A stretch of 64,000 nucleotides of DNA, taken from assembly GCF_001653515.1 (NCBI RefSeq), contig NZ_LYOY01000001.1, positions 620,001 to 684,000 on the forward strand, read 5' to 3'. This document shows, piece after piece, positions 16,829-26,504 of the stretch (its first letter is position 1; every line of letters begins with the position of its first letter). Made by a program: the position numbers and the translations under genes. The DNA comes from Streptomyces sp. ERV7 (lineage in GTDB: Bacteria; Actinomycetota; Actinomycetes; Streptomycetales; Streptomycetaceae). The notes beneath the pieces were generated by a model that saw nothing but the letters and a program-made list of their open reading frames with translations, did no database searches and was not told where the DNA came from.

Positions 16829-18067
16829 ATGGCAGGCAACGCGGAGCCGCTGTCACCGCGGGCCAAGCTCGCCGTGACGGCGGGCAAGGCCGCTGCGGCG
16901 GTGTCGCGCGCGGCGGGGCGGGGCAGTGGATCGGTGATCGGCGGCCGGGTGGCGCTCAAGCTGGACCCCGATCTGCTGGGGCGGCTGGCGAACCACCTGG
17001 ACGTGGTCCTGGTCTCGGCGACGAACGGCAAGACGACGACGACCCGGCTCATCGCCGAGGCGCTGCGGGCCAGCGGCCCGGTGGTGTCCAACGCGCTGGG
17101 CGCCAACATGCCCGCGGGCATCACCTCGGCGCTGGCGGGCGGCTCGGACGCCCGCTTCGGCGTGATCGAGGTGGACGAGAAGTACCTCGCGGGGGTCGCG
17201 CGCGATGTGACGCCCAAGGCGATCGCACTGCTCAACCTGAGCCGCGACCAGCTCGACCGGGCCGCCGAGACCCGGATGCTCGCCGAGCAGTGGCGCGAGG
17301 GACTCCAGGGCACCAAGGCCGTGGTGATCGCCAACGCCGACGACCCGCTGGTCGTCTGGGCGGCGTCCTCCTCCCCCAACGTGGTGTGGGTGGCGGCCGG
17401 CCAGGAGTGGAAGGACGACGCCTGGTCGTGCCCCGCCTGCGGCGGTGTGATGCAGCGCCCCGGCGACGACTGGTTCTGCGGTGAGTGCGGCTTCCGCCGC
17501 CCCGCCCCGAGCTGGGTGCTCAACGGCGACTACGTGCTGGACCCGCACGGTTCGGCCTGGCCGATCCACCTCCAGCTGCCCGGCCGCGCCAACAAGGCCA
17601 ACGCCGCCACCTCCGCCGCGGTCGCCGCGGTCTTCGGGGTGCCGCCGCAGGTCGCGCTGGAGCGGATGTACCAGGTGCAGGCGGTCGCGGGGCGCTACGA
17701 CGTGGTGTCCTTCCAGGGCCGTGAGCTGCGGCTGCTGCTCGCGAAGAACCCGGCGGGCTGGCTCGAAACGTTTTCTCTGATCGACCCGCCGCCGACGCCG
17801 GTGATCCTCTCGGTCAACGCCCGGGGCGCCGACGGCACGGACACCTCGTGGCTGTGGGACGTCGACTACACCCGGCTCGCCGGTCACCCGATCTTCGTGA
17901 TCGGCGACCGCAAGCTGGACCTGGCGGTCCGCCTGGAGGTCGCGAACCTGGACTTCCGGGTCTGCGAGAGCCTCGCGGAGTGCGTACAGCTCGCGCCCCC
18001 CGGCCAGATCGAGCTGATCGCCAACTACACCGCCTTCCAGGACGTGCGCCGCACGGTCGGCAACTGA
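16829..18067 (+). CDS. murT: Lipid II isoglutaminyl synthase, MurT subunit
   Basis: The protein has 412 residues. The Mur-ligase core starts with the ATP loop SATNGKTTTTRLIAEAL (about residue 68) and IEVDEKYLAG. A zinc ribbon of four Cys follows, CPACGG and CGECGF (about residues 201-219), an insertion that distinguishes MurT from MurE/F. The C-terminal region is DUF1727 (LAKNPAGWLETFSLI, NARGADGTDTSWLWDVD). With GatD it amidates the alpha-carboxyl of D-Glu in lipid II to D-isoglutamine at the inner membrane face, needed for cross-linking. gatD follows at 23 bases with its own ribosome site, so the two form an operon. Confidence 0.94.
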   Translation: MAGNAEPLSPRAKLAVTAGKAAAAVSRAAGRGSGSVIGGRVALKLDPDLLGRLANHLDVVLVSATNGKTTTTRLIAEALRASGPVVSNALGANMPAGITSALAGGSDARFGVIEVDEKYLAGVARDVTPKAIALLNLSRDQLDRAAETRMLAEQWREGLQGTKAVVIANADDPLVVWAASSSPNVVWVAAGQEWKDDAWSCPACGGVMQRPGDDWFCGECGFRRPAPSWVLNGDYVLDPHGSAWPIHLQLPGRANKANAATSAAVAAVFGVPPQVALERMYQVQAVAGRYDVVSFQGRELRLLLAKNPAGWLETFSLIDPPPTPVILSVNARGADGTDTSWLWDVDYTRLAGHPIFVIGDRKLDLAVRLEVANLDFRVCESLAECVQLAPPGQIELIANYTAFQDVRRTVGN

Positions 18068-18090
18068 GACCCCCTAAGGAGCAAGCGAGC

Positions 18091-18819
18091 ATGAGCGACA
18101 ACAGCCTGCGCCTCGTGTGGGTCTACCCCGACCTGCTGAGCACCTACGGCGACCAGGGCAACGCGCTGGTCGTGGAGCGCCGGGCGCGCCAGCGCGGCCT
18201 CGACGTGGCGCGCCTCGACGTCCGCAGCGACCAGCCGGTGCCGTCGTCCGGCGACATCTATCTGATCGGCGGCGGCGAGGACCGGCCGCAGCGGCTCGCG
18301 GCCGAGCGGCTGCGCCGCGACGGCGGCCTCCAGCGCGCCGCCGCCAACGGCGCGATCATCTTCTCGGTCTGCGCCGGGTACCAGATCCTGGGCCACGAGT
18401 TCATCAACGACCTCGGCGAGCGCGAGCCCGGCCTCGGTCTGCTTGACGTGGTCTCCACCCGGGGCGAGGGCGAGCGGTGCGTCGGCGACGTGCTGGGCGA
18501 CATCGACGAGCGCCTCGGCCTTCCGCAGTTGACCGGCTTCGAGAACCACCAGGGCGTCACGCACCTGGGCCCCACGGCCCGCCCGTTCGCCCGGGTCCGT
18601 CTGGGCCGGGGCAACGGAACCGGCGACGGCACCGAGGGCGCGTACAACGAGACGGTGTTCGGCACGTACATGCACGGTCCCGTCCTCGCGCGGAACCCGC
18701 AGATCGCGGACCTGCTCCTCAAGCTGGCCCTCGATGTGAACGCGCTGCCGCCGACCGACGACCGCTGGTTCGAGGCGCTGCGCGCCGAGCGCATCGCCTC
18801 GGCGACCCAGCCCGCCTGA
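18091..18819 (+). CDS. gatD: Lipid II isoglutaminyl synthase, glutaminase subunit GatD
   Basis: The protein has 242 residues and starts at ATG 18091 after AAGGAG (18076-18081). It is a CobB/CobQ-like class I glutamine amidotransferase. The nucleophile Cys is in FSVCAGYQILGH (about residue 94) and the catalytic His in GTYMHGPVLARNP (about 195). Early residues WVYPDLLSTYGDQGNALV and DIYLIGGGEDRPQ are characteristic of GatD. It hydrolyses glutamine and passes ammonia to MurT. The operon probably ends at the hairpin 18890-18921. Confidence 0.94.
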   Translation: MSDNSLRLVWVYPDLLSTYGDQGNALVVERRARQRGLDVARLDVRSDQPVPSSGDIYLIGGGEDRPQRLAAERLRRDGGLQRAAANGAIIFSVCAGYQILGHEFINDLGEREPGLGLLDVVSTRGEGERCVGDVLGDIDERLGLPQLTGFENHQGVTHLGPTARPFARVRLGRGNGTGDGTEGAYNETVFGTYMHGPVLARNPQIADLLLKLALDVNALPPTDDRWFEALRAERIASATQPA

Positions 18820-18860
18820 CCCGGCCCGAGCGCCGCGGGACGGCGTTCGTACTTTCGTCT

Positions 18861-18921
18861 GACGTCCATCAGTCGGACGTCTGATTCGGCCCCGCCACCC
18901 TGCGCCGGTAGGGTGGCGGGG
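18861..18921 (+). terminator. Terminator after murT-gatD, with an upstream dyad
   Basis: CCCCGCCACCC (18890-18900) and GGGTGGCGGGG (18911-18921) form a perfect 11-bp stem with a 10-base loop, a good terminator for gatD. Just before it GACGTCC (18861-18867) and GGACGTC (18875-18881) form a second dyad with 7 bases between; it could be a second hairpin or an operator for pfkA, which starts at 18979. Confidence 0.6.
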
Positions 18922-18978
18922 ATCCAACCGGACGACGGGGTCCGGTCGTCGGCCCACGTTGCAAAGGTTTTCCGGGCA

Positions 18979-20004
18979 ATGCGAATTGGTGTACTCACCT
19001 CCGGCGGCGACTGCCCCGGCCTGAACGCCGTCATCCGTTCCGTCGTGCACCGCGCGGTGGTCGACCACGGCGACGAGGTCATCGGCTTCCACGACGGCTG
19101 GAAGGGTCTCCTGGAGGCCGACTACCGCAAGCTCGACCTGGACGCGGTCGGCGGCATCCTCGCCCTCGGCGGCACGATCCTCGGCTCCTCCCGCGTCCAG
19201 CCCGCGCATCTGCGCGACGGCGTCGAGCGCGCCAGGGGCCATGTCGCCGAGCTCGGCCTCGACGCGATCATCCCGATCGGCGGCGAGGGCACGCTCAAGG
19301 CCGCCCATCTGCTCTCCGAGGCCGGTCTGCCCATCGTCGGCGTGCCGAAGACCATCGACAACGACATCGCCTCCACCGATGTCACCTTCGGCTTCGACAC
19401 GGCCGTGGGCGTGGCCACCGAGGCCCTCGACCGGCTGAAGACGACCGCCGAGTCGCACCAGCGCGTGCTGATCGTCGAGGTCATGGGCCGCCACACCGGC
19501 TGGATCGCCCTGCACTCCGGCATGGCCGCCGGCGCCCACGCGATCGTGGTGCCGGAGCGCCCCTTCGACATCGACGAGCTCACCGAGCTGGTCGGCCGCC
19601 GGTTCTCGGCGGGCAAGAAGTTCGCGATCGTGGTCGTCGCCGAGGGCGCCAAGCCGCGCGAGGGCTCGATGCGCTTCGACGAGGGCGGCACCGACATCTA
19701 CGGCCACGAGCGGTTCGCGGGCGTCGCCAGCCAGCTCTCCGTCGAGCTGGAGCGGCGCCTCGGCAAGGAGGCCCGTGCGGTCATCCTCGGCCACGTCCAG
19801 CGCGGCGGCACCCCGACCGCGTACGACCGCGTCCTGGCCACCCGGTTCGGCTGGCACGCGGTGGAGGCGGTGCACCGGGGCGAGTTCGGGATGCTGACCG
19901 CGCTGCGCGGCACCGACATCACCATGGTCCCGCTCGCCGAGGCCACCGCGACGCTCAAGACCGTCCCCGCCGAGCGGTACGCCGAGGCGGAGTGCGTGCT
20001 CTGA
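18979..20004 (+). CDS. pfkA: ATP-dependent 6-phosphofructokinase
   Basis: The protein has 341 residues. PFK motifs: GVLTSGGDCPGLNAVIR (ATP/F6P site), IPIGGEGTLKAA (residues 100-108) and GVPKTIDNDI with the catalytic Asp. Gly at 104 (GGEGT) rather than Asp marks ATP as phosphate donor instead of pyrophosphate; Lys at 124 is the usual companion in the actinomycete subgroup. VMGRHTGWIALHSG and VILGHVQRGGTPTAYDR complete the active site. It makes fructose 1,6-bisphosphate in glycolysis. ATG 18979 gives the canonical MRIGVLTSGG start. A 34-bp palindromic terminator follows. Streptomyces usually has three copies; which one this is cannot be decided from motifs alone. Confidence 0.94.
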   Translation: MRIGVLTSGGDCPGLNAVIRSVVHRAVVDHGDEVIGFHDGWKGLLEADYRKLDLDAVGGILALGGTILGSSRVQPAHLRDGVERARGHVAELGLDAIIPIGGEGTLKAAHLLSEAGLPIVGVPKTIDNDIASTDVTFGFDTAVGVATEALDRLKTTAESHQRVLIVEVMGRHTGWIALHSGMAAGAHAIVVPERPFDIDELTELVGRRFSAGKKFAIVVVAEGAKPREGSMRFDEGGTDIYGHERFAGVASQLSVELERRLGKEARAVILGHVQRGGTPTAYDRVLATRFGWHAVEAVHRGEFGMLTALRGTDITMVPLAEATATLKTVPAERYAEAECVL

Positions 20005-20030
20005 CAGCCGAGTGGTTTCACGGACAACGA

Positions 20031-20064
20031 GCCGCCCCCGGTCGCGATCGCGACCGGGGGCGGC
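20031..20064 (+). terminator. Terminator of pfkA (34-bp perfect palindrome)
   Basis: The whole stretch 20031-20064 is self-complementary, beginning GCCGCCCCCGGTCGC and ending GCGACCGGGGGCGGC, followed by TCTAGTCT. It lies 27 bases after the pfkA stop. Confidence 0.75.
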
Positions 20065-20109
20065 TCTAGTCTGGGTGCGGACAACCGGTACGAAATCAGG
20101 AGTCAGCGG

Positions 20110-21060
20110 ATGGATCACAGCGGGCACGGCATGACCATGGATCTGCCGCCGTTCACGCTGGAGCGCGGCCTGGAGTGGTCCCTGGACCCGTTCTTCCTGA
20201 TCGGCTGTGTCGCGGGGCTCGGCCTCTACGGCTGGGCGGTGCTGCGGCTGCGCAGGCGCGGTGACAGCTGGCCGGTGAGCCGGACGGTCTTCTGGACCCT
20301 CGGCGTGCTGAGCATCGCCCTGGTGATGTGCACCAAGCTGAACGACTACGGCATGGTCATGTTTAGCGTGCACATGGTCCAGCACATGGTCATCAGCATG
20401 CTCTCGCCGATCCTGCTGCTGCTCGGCGCGCCGGTGACCCTGACGCTGCGCGCGCTGCCGGTCGCCGGGCGCGGCCGCAAGGGCCCGCGCGAGCTGCTGC
20501 TCGCGCTGCTCCACAGCCGCTATCTCAAGGTGGTCACGCATCCCGCGTTCACCATCCCGATGTTCATCGCGAGCCTGTACGGGCTCTACTTCAGCCCGCT
20601 CTTCGACTTCCTGATGGGCTCGAAGACCGGCCACATCGCGATGATGGTCCACTTCCTCGCGGTCGGCCTGATCTTCTTCTGGCCGATCATGGGCGTCGAC
20701 CCGGGCCCGCACCGCCCCGGCTACATCATGCGGATGCTGGAGCTCTTCGCGGGCATGCCGTTCCACGCCTTCTTCGGCATCGCCCTGATGATGGCGACCC
20801 AGCCGATGATCGGCACGTACAAGAACCCGCCCTCCTCGCTCGGCATCGACGCGCTCGCCGACCAGGAGGCGGCCGGCGGCATCGCCTGGGCGTTCAGCGA
20901 GATCCCGTCGGTGGTGGTCCTCATCGCGCTCGTCTTCCAGTGGTACGCGACCGAGAAGCGCGAGGCGAGGCGGCACGACCGGGCCGCCGACCGGGACGGC
21001 GACAAGGAGCTGGCCGCCTACAACGCCTATCTGGCTTCGCTGAACGCACGCGGGCAGTAA
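20110..21060 (+). CDS. Cytochrome c oxidase assembly protein, CtaG (caa3) type
   Basis: The protein has 316 residues. It is a multi-pass membrane protein of the caa3_CtaG family (about seven helices). The N-terminus MDHSGHGMTMD is His/Met-rich, as expected for copper handling. Conserved features are FSVHMVQHMVISMLSPILLLLG, TGHIAMMVHFLAVGLIFFWP with WPIMGVDP next to it, and the LELFAGMPFHAFFGIALM stretch, with several His suited to Cu. It likely helps deliver Cu to cytochrome oxidase. The charged cytoplasmic tail is ARRHDRAADRDGDKELAAYN. ATG 20110 follows AGGAGTCAGCGG. It stands between a strong terminator and a small membrane protein gene. Confidence 0.88.
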   Translation: MDHSGHGMTMDLPPFTLERGLEWSLDPFFLIGCVAGLGLYGWAVLRLRRRGDSWPVSRTVFWTLGVLSIALVMCTKLNDYGMVMFSVHMVQHMVISMLSPILLLLGAPVTLTLRALPVAGRGRKGPRELLLALLHSRYLKVVTHPAFTIPMFIASLYGLYFSPLFDFLMGSKTGHIAMMVHFLAVGLIFFWPIMGVDPGPHRPGYIMRMLELFAGMPFHAFFGIALMMATQPMIGTYKNPPSSLGIDALADQEAAGGIAWAFSEIPSVVVLIALVFQWYATEKREARRHDRAADRDGDKELAAYNAYLASLNARGQ

Positions 21061-21143
21061 CACCCGGTGCGCCGGTATGGCGCGGCGGGCCCCCTCGGGG
21101 CGACCATGGACTTCACGGCAGCGGCCGGGAGGAAGGGGACCCC

Positions 21144-21302
21144 ATGCCCGGTACGACGAAGGCGATGGTGGTGCTCACCGTCGTGGCGCTGGTGATGATC
21201 ACTGCGTACACGGTGGCGCTCGGCAGCAGCGGCTGGCTCTGGTTCGGCTGGGTGGTCCTCGGCCTGGCGACGGTGGGCATGGCGGCTTCGCGCAGCGCCT
21301 AG
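21144..21302 (+). CDS. Small two-helix membrane protein
   Basis: The protein has 52 residues and a ribosome site GGAAGGGGA just before ATG 21144. Two hydrophobic segments (about residues 7-25 and 29-47: MVVLTVVALVMITAYTVAL and WLWFGWVVLGLATVGMAA) separated by GSSG predict a hairpin in the membrane. I recognise it only as the kind of small hypothetical membrane protein common in Streptomyces. It lies between ctaG and plsC in the same direction. Function unknown. Confidence 0.65.
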   Translation: MPGTTKAMVVLTVVALVMITAYTVALGSSGWLWFGWVVLGLATVGMAASRSA

Positions 21303-21362
21303 GTCCTGTCGGGTGGACCTGAGCGGCGGCCCGGCGGGCGGGCCGAGTGAGGAGCTGGTGCG

Positions 21363-22064
21363 TTGCTGTACTACGTGCTCAAGTACGCCGTTCTGGGGCC
21401 GCTGCTGCGGCTGCTCTTCCGGCCCAGGATCGAGGGGCTGGAGCACATTCCGGACGAGGGCCCGGCGATCGTCGCGGGCAACCACCTCTCGTTCTCCGAC
21501 CACTTCCTGATGCCCGTGATGCTCAAGCGCCGCATCACCTTCCTCGCCAAGCAGGAGTACTTCACCGGGCCCGGCGTCAAGGGCCGGCTCACCGCCGCCT
21601 TCTTCCGCGCGGTCGGGCAGATCCCGGTGGACCGCTCCGGCAAGGAGGCCGGGCAGGCGGCGATCCGCGAGGGCCTGGGGGTGCTGAGCAAGGACGAGCT
21701 CCTGGGCATCTACCCGGAGGGCACCCGCTCGCACGACGGGAAGCTCTACAAGGGCAAGGTCGGGGTCGCCGTGATGGCACTGAGGGCGCAGGTCCCGGTG
21801 ATCCCGTGCGCGATGGTCGGCACCTTCGAGATCCAGCCGCCCGGCCAGGTGATGCCGAAGATCCGGCGGGTCACCATCCGCTTCGGCGCGCCGCTCGACT
21901 TCTCCCGCTACACCGGGATGGAGAACGAGAAGGCGGTGCTGCGGGCCGCCACCGACGAGCTGATGTACAAGATCCTGGAGCTCTCCGGGCAGGAGTACGT
22001 CGACCGGTACGCGGCCGACGTGAAGGCCGAGGAGGCCGGAAAGTTCCCCAGGATCCTCGGCTGA
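21363..22064 (+). CDS. 1-acyl-sn-glycerol-3-phosphate acyltransferase (PlsC family)
   Basis: The protein has 233 residues. Motif I is NHLSFSDHFLMP (the HxxxxD catalytic pair), motif II has VGQIPVDRSGKEAG, motif III IYPEGTRSHDGKLYKGKVG, and motif IV VPVIPCAMVG. It transfers an acyl chain to the 2-position of lysophosphatidic acid to give phosphatidic acid at the membrane. The TTG at 21363 is the best start: GAGGAG at 21348-21353 is 9 bases upstream, and the first residues MLYYVLKYAVLGPLL form the usual membrane-association helix. No ATG is available nearby. Confidence 0.9.
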   Translation: MLYYVLKYAVLGPLLRLLFRPRIEGLEHIPDEGPAIVAGNHLSFSDHFLMPVMLKRRITFLAKQEYFTGPGVKGRLTAAFFRAVGQIPVDRSGKEAGQAAIREGLGVLSKDELLGIYPEGTRSHDGKLYKGKVGVAVMALRAQVPVIPCAMVGTFEIQPPGQVMPKIRRVTIRFGAPLDFSRYTGMENEKAVLRAATDELMYKILELSGQEYVDRYAADVKAEEAGKFPRILG

Positions 22065-22128
22065 CAGCGGATCCGCGCAGGGCGCAACCCCCTGTCCCCG
22101 GTGATCACATGGCCGTAGCGTCCCGTGC

Positions 22129-23163
22129 ATGGGCAAGGGAACGGCGTTCGTCATAGGGGCAACGGGACAGATCGGCCGGGCCGCGGTGCGCGTGCTCGCC
22201 GAGGACGGCTGGGAGGTGCGCGCCGCCTCGCGCGGCGGCGGAAGCGATCCCGGATGGCCGGACGGCGTACGCCCGCTCGCGCTCGACCGGGACGCGGACG
22301 GGGAGCTGGCCGCCGCCCTCGGGGACGGCTGCGACGTCCTGGTGGACATGGTGGCGTACGGCGGCGGGCACGCCCGGCAGCTGGCCGCGCTCGGGGACCG
22401 GATCGGCTCGGCGGTGGTGATCTCCAGCGGGGCGGTGTACGAGGACGACCGGGGCCGCAGCTTCGACACCCAGGGCGAGCCGGACGGCTCTCCCCGCTAC
22501 CCGGTGCCGATCCCCGAGTCACTGGCCACGGTCGCGCCGGGCGACCGGACGTACGGCACCCGCAAGATCCAGCTGGAGCGGGAGCTGCTCGCCTCGGCGC
22601 TGCCCTCGACGCTGCTGCGGGCGGGCGCGGTCCACGGCCCGCACTGCCGCAGCCCGCGCGAACTGTTCTTCGTGAAGCGGGCGCTGGACCGGCGCCCGGT
22701 GCGGGTGCTCGCCCACGGCGGGGCGAGCCGCTTCCATCCGGCGCATGTCGCCAATATCGCCGAGCTGATCAGGCTGGCCGCGCTCCGGCCCGGCTCGCGG
22801 GTGCTGAACGCGGCCGATCCACAGGCACCGACCGTCGCCGAGATCGGCGCGGCGGTCGATGAGGTGCTCGGCGTCCGCAGCGAGACGGTCCTCTTCGACG
22901 GGGCGCCGGAGGAGGGCACGCTGGGCCTCACCCCGTGGAGCGCGCCGCACTCCGTCGTCTACGACATGGCGGCGGCCGAGCGGGAGCTGGGCTACCGGCC
23001 GGTGACCGGGTACGTGGAGTCGCTGCCCGCCACGGTCGCCTCGATCGCGGAGCGGCTCGGCGAGGGCGGCGGTGACTGGCGGGAGGCGTTCCCAGGCATG
23101 GCCAAGTACCCGGACCTGTTCGACTACGCGGCCGAGGACGCCTGGCTGGCGGCGCGGGGATGA
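22129..23163 (+). CDS. NAD(P)-dependent epimerase/dehydratase family protein
   Basis: The protein has 344 residues. The Rossmann loop GATGQIGRAAVRVLAEDGWEV begins at residue 10. An extended-SDR core follows: DVLVDMVAYGGGHARQL, VVISSGAVYEDDRGRSF (Ser/Tyr region), and YGTRKIQLERELLAS with the YxxxK catalytic pair. The C-terminal substrate part contains RFHPAHVANIAELIRLA and VLNAADPQAPTVAEIG. It probably acts on a nucleotide sugar or related metabolite; the substrate cannot be told. ATG 22129 is well placed, and a hairpin at 23170-23196 ends the transcript. Confidence 0.85.
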   Translation: MGKGTAFVIGATGQIGRAAVRVLAEDGWEVRAASRGGGSDPGWPDGVRPLALDRDADGELAAALGDGCDVLVDMVAYGGGHARQLAALGDRIGSAVVISSGAVYEDDRGRSFDTQGEPDGSPRYPVPIPESLATVAPGDRTYGTRKIQLERELLASALPSTLLRAGAVHGPHCRSPRELFFVKRALDRRPVRVLAHGGASRFHPAHVANIAELIRLAALRPGSRVLNAADPQAPTVAEIGAAVDEVLGVRSETVLFDGAPEEGTLGLTPWSAPHSVVYDMAAAERELGYRPVTGYVESLPATVASIAERLGEGGGDWREAFPGMAKYPDLFDYAAEDAWLAARG

Positions 23164-23169
23164 ACGAAG

Positions 23170-23196
23170 GGGGCGGCCGGAGTTCCCGGCCGCCCC
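23170..23196. terminator. Bidirectional terminator between epimerase and aminopeptidase
   Basis: GGGGCGGCCGG (23170-23180) pairs with CCGGCCGCCCC (23186-23196) with a 5-base loop, in the 54-base gap between two convergent genes. Confidence 0.75.
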
Positions 23197-23217
23197 TCGG
23201 TCACCTTGCCCAGGCCG

Positions 23218-24795
23218 TTACGGCTTCGGCGTGGCGTGCGGGGTGCACGTCACATCGGCGCTGTCCACCTTGCCGGTCAGGAAGTAGGCCTCGACCCGCG
23301 TGTTGATGCACGGGTTGACCAGACCGGTCACACCGTGCGAACCCGCGTCCTTCTCGGTGATCAGGCGCGAGCCCTTGAAGCGCTGGTGCAGCGAGACGGC
23401 GCCCTCGTACGGCGTGGCGGCGTCGCGCGTGCTCTGGACGATCAGGACGGGCGGCAGGCCCTTGCCCGTCTTGACCTCGACCGGGGTCTGCTGCTTGGTC
23501 TGCCAGGTGGCACACGGCAGGTTCATCCAGGCGTTCGCCCAGGTCATGAACGGGTTGTTCTTGTGGAGCCGGGTGTTGTCCCGGTCCCACTTCTTCCAGC
23601 TGGTGGGCCACTTGGCGTCGGCGCACTCGACGGCGGTGTAGACCGCGTTGCCGTTCTCGGCGCTGATGTTGCCCTTGGTGTCCGACATGTCGGGAGCGGC
23701 CGCGTCGACCAGCGCCTTGGTGTCGCCCGCCACGAACTTGCTCCAGGTCTGGGCGGTGGGCGCCCAGGCGGAGTCGTAGTACGGGGCGTTCTGGAAGTAC
23801 GCGATGAGCTCGGCCGGACCGACCACACCGCCGAGGGGGCTCTTCTCCGCCTGGGCGCGCAGCTTGAGCCACTGCGCCTCGACCTTGGCCCGGGTGTCGC
23901 CGAGGTGGAAGGTGGCGTCGTTCTTGGCGACCCAGTCCTCCCAGTCGTTCCAGCGGCCCTGGAAGGCGATGTCCTGGTTCAGGTTGGCCTGGTACCAGAT
24001 GTTGTCGCGCGACGGGTCGACGACGCTGTCCACCAGCATGCGGCGCACATGCGAGGGGAAGAGCGTGCCGTAGACCGCGCCCAGGTAGGTGCCGTAGGAG
24101 ACGCCCAGGTAGTTGAGCTTCTTCTCACCGAGCGCGGCGCGGATGACGTCCAGGTCGCGGGCGGTGTTCGGCGTGGTCATGAACGGCAGCATCCAGCCGC
24201 TGCGCTCGGCGCAGCCGTCCGCGTACTCGGCGGCGAGCTTGCGCTGGGCACGCTTGTCGGCCTCGCTGGACGGCACCGGGTCCGCCTTCGGCGCCTTGAC
24301 GAACTCCTGCGGGTCGACACAGGAGATCGGCGTCGAGTGGCCCACGCCGCGCGGGTCGAAGCCCACGAAGTCGTACGCCTTGGCGGTGCCGGCCCACAGG
24401 GGGTTCTTGCCGGTCACCCGGGTCGGGAAGCGCATGCCGGAGGCGCCGGGGCCGCCCGGGTTGTAGAGGAGCGCGCCCTGGCGCTCGGCCGGGGTCCCGG
24501 TCGAGGCGATGCGGTCGACGGCGAGCTTGATCTGCTGGCCGTACGGGTGGGCGTAGTCCAGCGGAACGCTGACGGAACCGCACTGGATCGGCTTGGCGAA
24601 GCCCCAGTCGGCCGGGCAGTCGGTCCAGTCGATGCCCTTCTTGGCCGCCCGCTCGGCGGCGAGCTGCACGCCGCGCGCCTCGGACGTGCCGTGATGACGG
24701 CTCTCGGCGGTGGCCGCCGGTGCCGCGATCGCGCCCGCTATGAGCGTGCCCGCGATCAGAGTGCCGGCCGAGCCGAGCACTGCGGTGCGTCTCAA
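23218..24795 (-). CDS. Secreted tripeptidyl aminopeptidase, S33 alpha/beta hydrolase
   Basis: The protein has 525 residues. Residues 1-31 form a signal peptide (LIAGTLIAGAIAAPAATA). The mature protein matches the Streptomyces Tap/Slp serine aminopeptidases: CGSVSVPLDYAHP, LLYNPGGPGASGM (oxyanion region), YDFVGFDPRGVGHS, nucleophile GVSYGTYLGAVYGTLFP, then Asp in VLIVQSTRDAATPY and His in KDAGSHGVTGLVNPC. It is expected to release tripeptides or amino acids from extracellular peptides, for nutrition and for trimming secreted proteins. ATG 24795 is preceded by GGAGGAACC. In S. coelicolor, as I recall, the neighbour is the urease cluster, as here. Confidence 0.92.
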   Translation of the reverse strand: MRRTAVLGSAGTLIAGTLIAGAIAAPAATAESRHHGTSEARGVQLAAERAAKKGIDWTDCPADWGFAKPIQCGSVSVPLDYAHPYGQQIKLAVDRIASTGTPAERQGALLYNPGGPGASGMRFPTRVTGKNPLWAGTAKAYDFVGFDPRGVGHSTPISCVDPQEFVKAPKADPVPSSEADKRAQRKLAAEYADGCAERSGWMLPFMTTPNTARDLDVIRAALGEKKLNYLGVSYGTYLGAVYGTLFPSHVRRMLVDSVVDPSRDNIWYQANLNQDIAFQGRWNDWEDWVAKNDATFHLGDTRAKVEAQWLKLRAQAEKSPLGGVVGPAELIAYFQNAPYYDSAWAPTAQTWSKFVAGDTKALVDAAAPDMSDTKGNISAENGNAVYTAVECADAKWPTSWKKWDRDNTRLHKNNPFMTWANAWMNLPCATWQTKQQTPVEVKTGKGLPPVLIVQSTRDAATPYEGAVSLHQRFKGSRLITEKDAGSHGVTGLVNPCINTRVEAYFLTGKVDSADVTCTPHATPKP

Positions 24796-24818
24796 GTGGT
24801 TCCTCCCCCTGCTGAGGT

Positions 24819-24838
24819 GCGCCGCGTCGAAGCGGCGC
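24819..24838 (-). terminator. Possible weak terminator after ureD
   Basis: GCGCCGC (24819-24825) and GCGGCGC (24832-24838) form a 7-bp stem with loop GTCGAA in the gap between the ureD stop and the aminopeptidase start. Whether it ends the ureG-ureD transcript is inference. Confidence 0.4.
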
Positions 24839-24904
24839 GTTCCATGGTCTCGGGGGATCCTCGCGCCTCGGTGGCCGTCGAGAACAGGTCGTACTGGTGT
24901 TTCT

Positions 24905-25674
24905 TTACCGAACCGATAGCCGGGGTGCGGAGTCCCGCTGAGCGGTGCGGACTTCTTCGAGCACCTGCCGCAGCAGCCGGGCGTCCGGGGCCAGCGCGGT
25001 CACCAGGAACGCGGGCCCTGCCAGCGGAGTCAGCACCGCGCTCCCGCCGAGCATCCGCGCCTCGACGGGCCACTCGGCCAACTCCGGGTCGACGACGAGG
25101 AGTTGCCCCACCGCCCGGTGCCCGCCCAGGACCGCCGAACCGTTCCAGCCACCGGGCGCACCGGGTCCGTACGACAGCGCCTGGTCGAGGAGGGGGCGGC
25201 CCGCGCGGTGCACGGTCAGCCGGGTGGCGAGCGTTCCGGGGTCCTCGCCGTGCCGCCCGAGGATCTGCTCCTCCCGCAGGACCAGCCGTGCGTCCGGGGC
25301 GAGCTCGACGCGGGTGCGCATCCGCAGATCGCTGCCGCGCGCCGAGATCAGCTGCTCGGGCAGCCAGTGCAGCTCACCGCCGGGGCCGACGCTCAGGCGT
25401 ACGTCGTACCGGGCCTGCTCGCCGGTGCGGCCGGGCAGGGCGATGGTGGCGGCGGCCGAGTCGACGGTGAGCCGGGCTCCGTCCCGCACCTCGGCCTCCA
25501 CGGCGAGGCGGTCGCCGCCGAGCGGGGCGCTCATCGCCCCGACGACGGTGACCCGGTGGTGCGCGCCGGTGGCCCGGGTGCGGCGCAGCGCCAGCGGCCC
25601 CTCACCGGCCAGGACGGGCAGGCCCTCGGGGGTGGCGACGATCCGGGCGGTGGCGCGCACCCCCGCGCCGGTGG

Positions 25675-25678
<4 letters not shown>
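24905..25678 (-). CDS. ureD: Urease accessory protein UreD
   Basis: The protein has 257 residues. UreD/UreH features: [60 protein letters not shown], the conserved [31 protein letters not shown], and [16 protein letters not shown]. UreD forms the platform for the UreF-UreG complex that inserts carbamylated-lysine nickel into apo-urease. Its ATG (25678) overlaps the ureG stop as ATGA, so translation is coupled. It is the last gene of the urease set. Unusually, ureA, ureB, ureC and ureF are about 7 kb away, beyond inserted phosphate-transport genes. Confidence 0.92.
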
Positions 25679-26352
<674 letters not shown>

Positions 26353-26385
26353 GGGGCGACTCCACTTGTCGGGTCGGGGGCCTTT

Positions 26386-26411
26386 CAGCCCGTCCGGCGT
26401 TTGAGGACGAG
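26386..26411. repeat. Common Streptomyces intergenic repeat
   Basis: The 26-base stretch 26386-26411 begins CAGCCCGTCCGGCG and ends TTTGAGGACGAG. I recognise it as a unit found many times in Streptomyces intergenic DNA. It lies 34 bases upstream of ureG, next to the junction with the foreign phosphate-transport block, so it could have taken part in recombination (or could mislead an assembly). Confidence 0.6.
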
Positions 26412-26504
26412 CCCGTTCAGGGCGACAGGGGGGTCCGGGGGCAGGGCCCCCCGGCAACGGCGGCCCTGCCCCCGACTCGCCCCCGGCAGGGGTTCGGGAA
26501 GGGG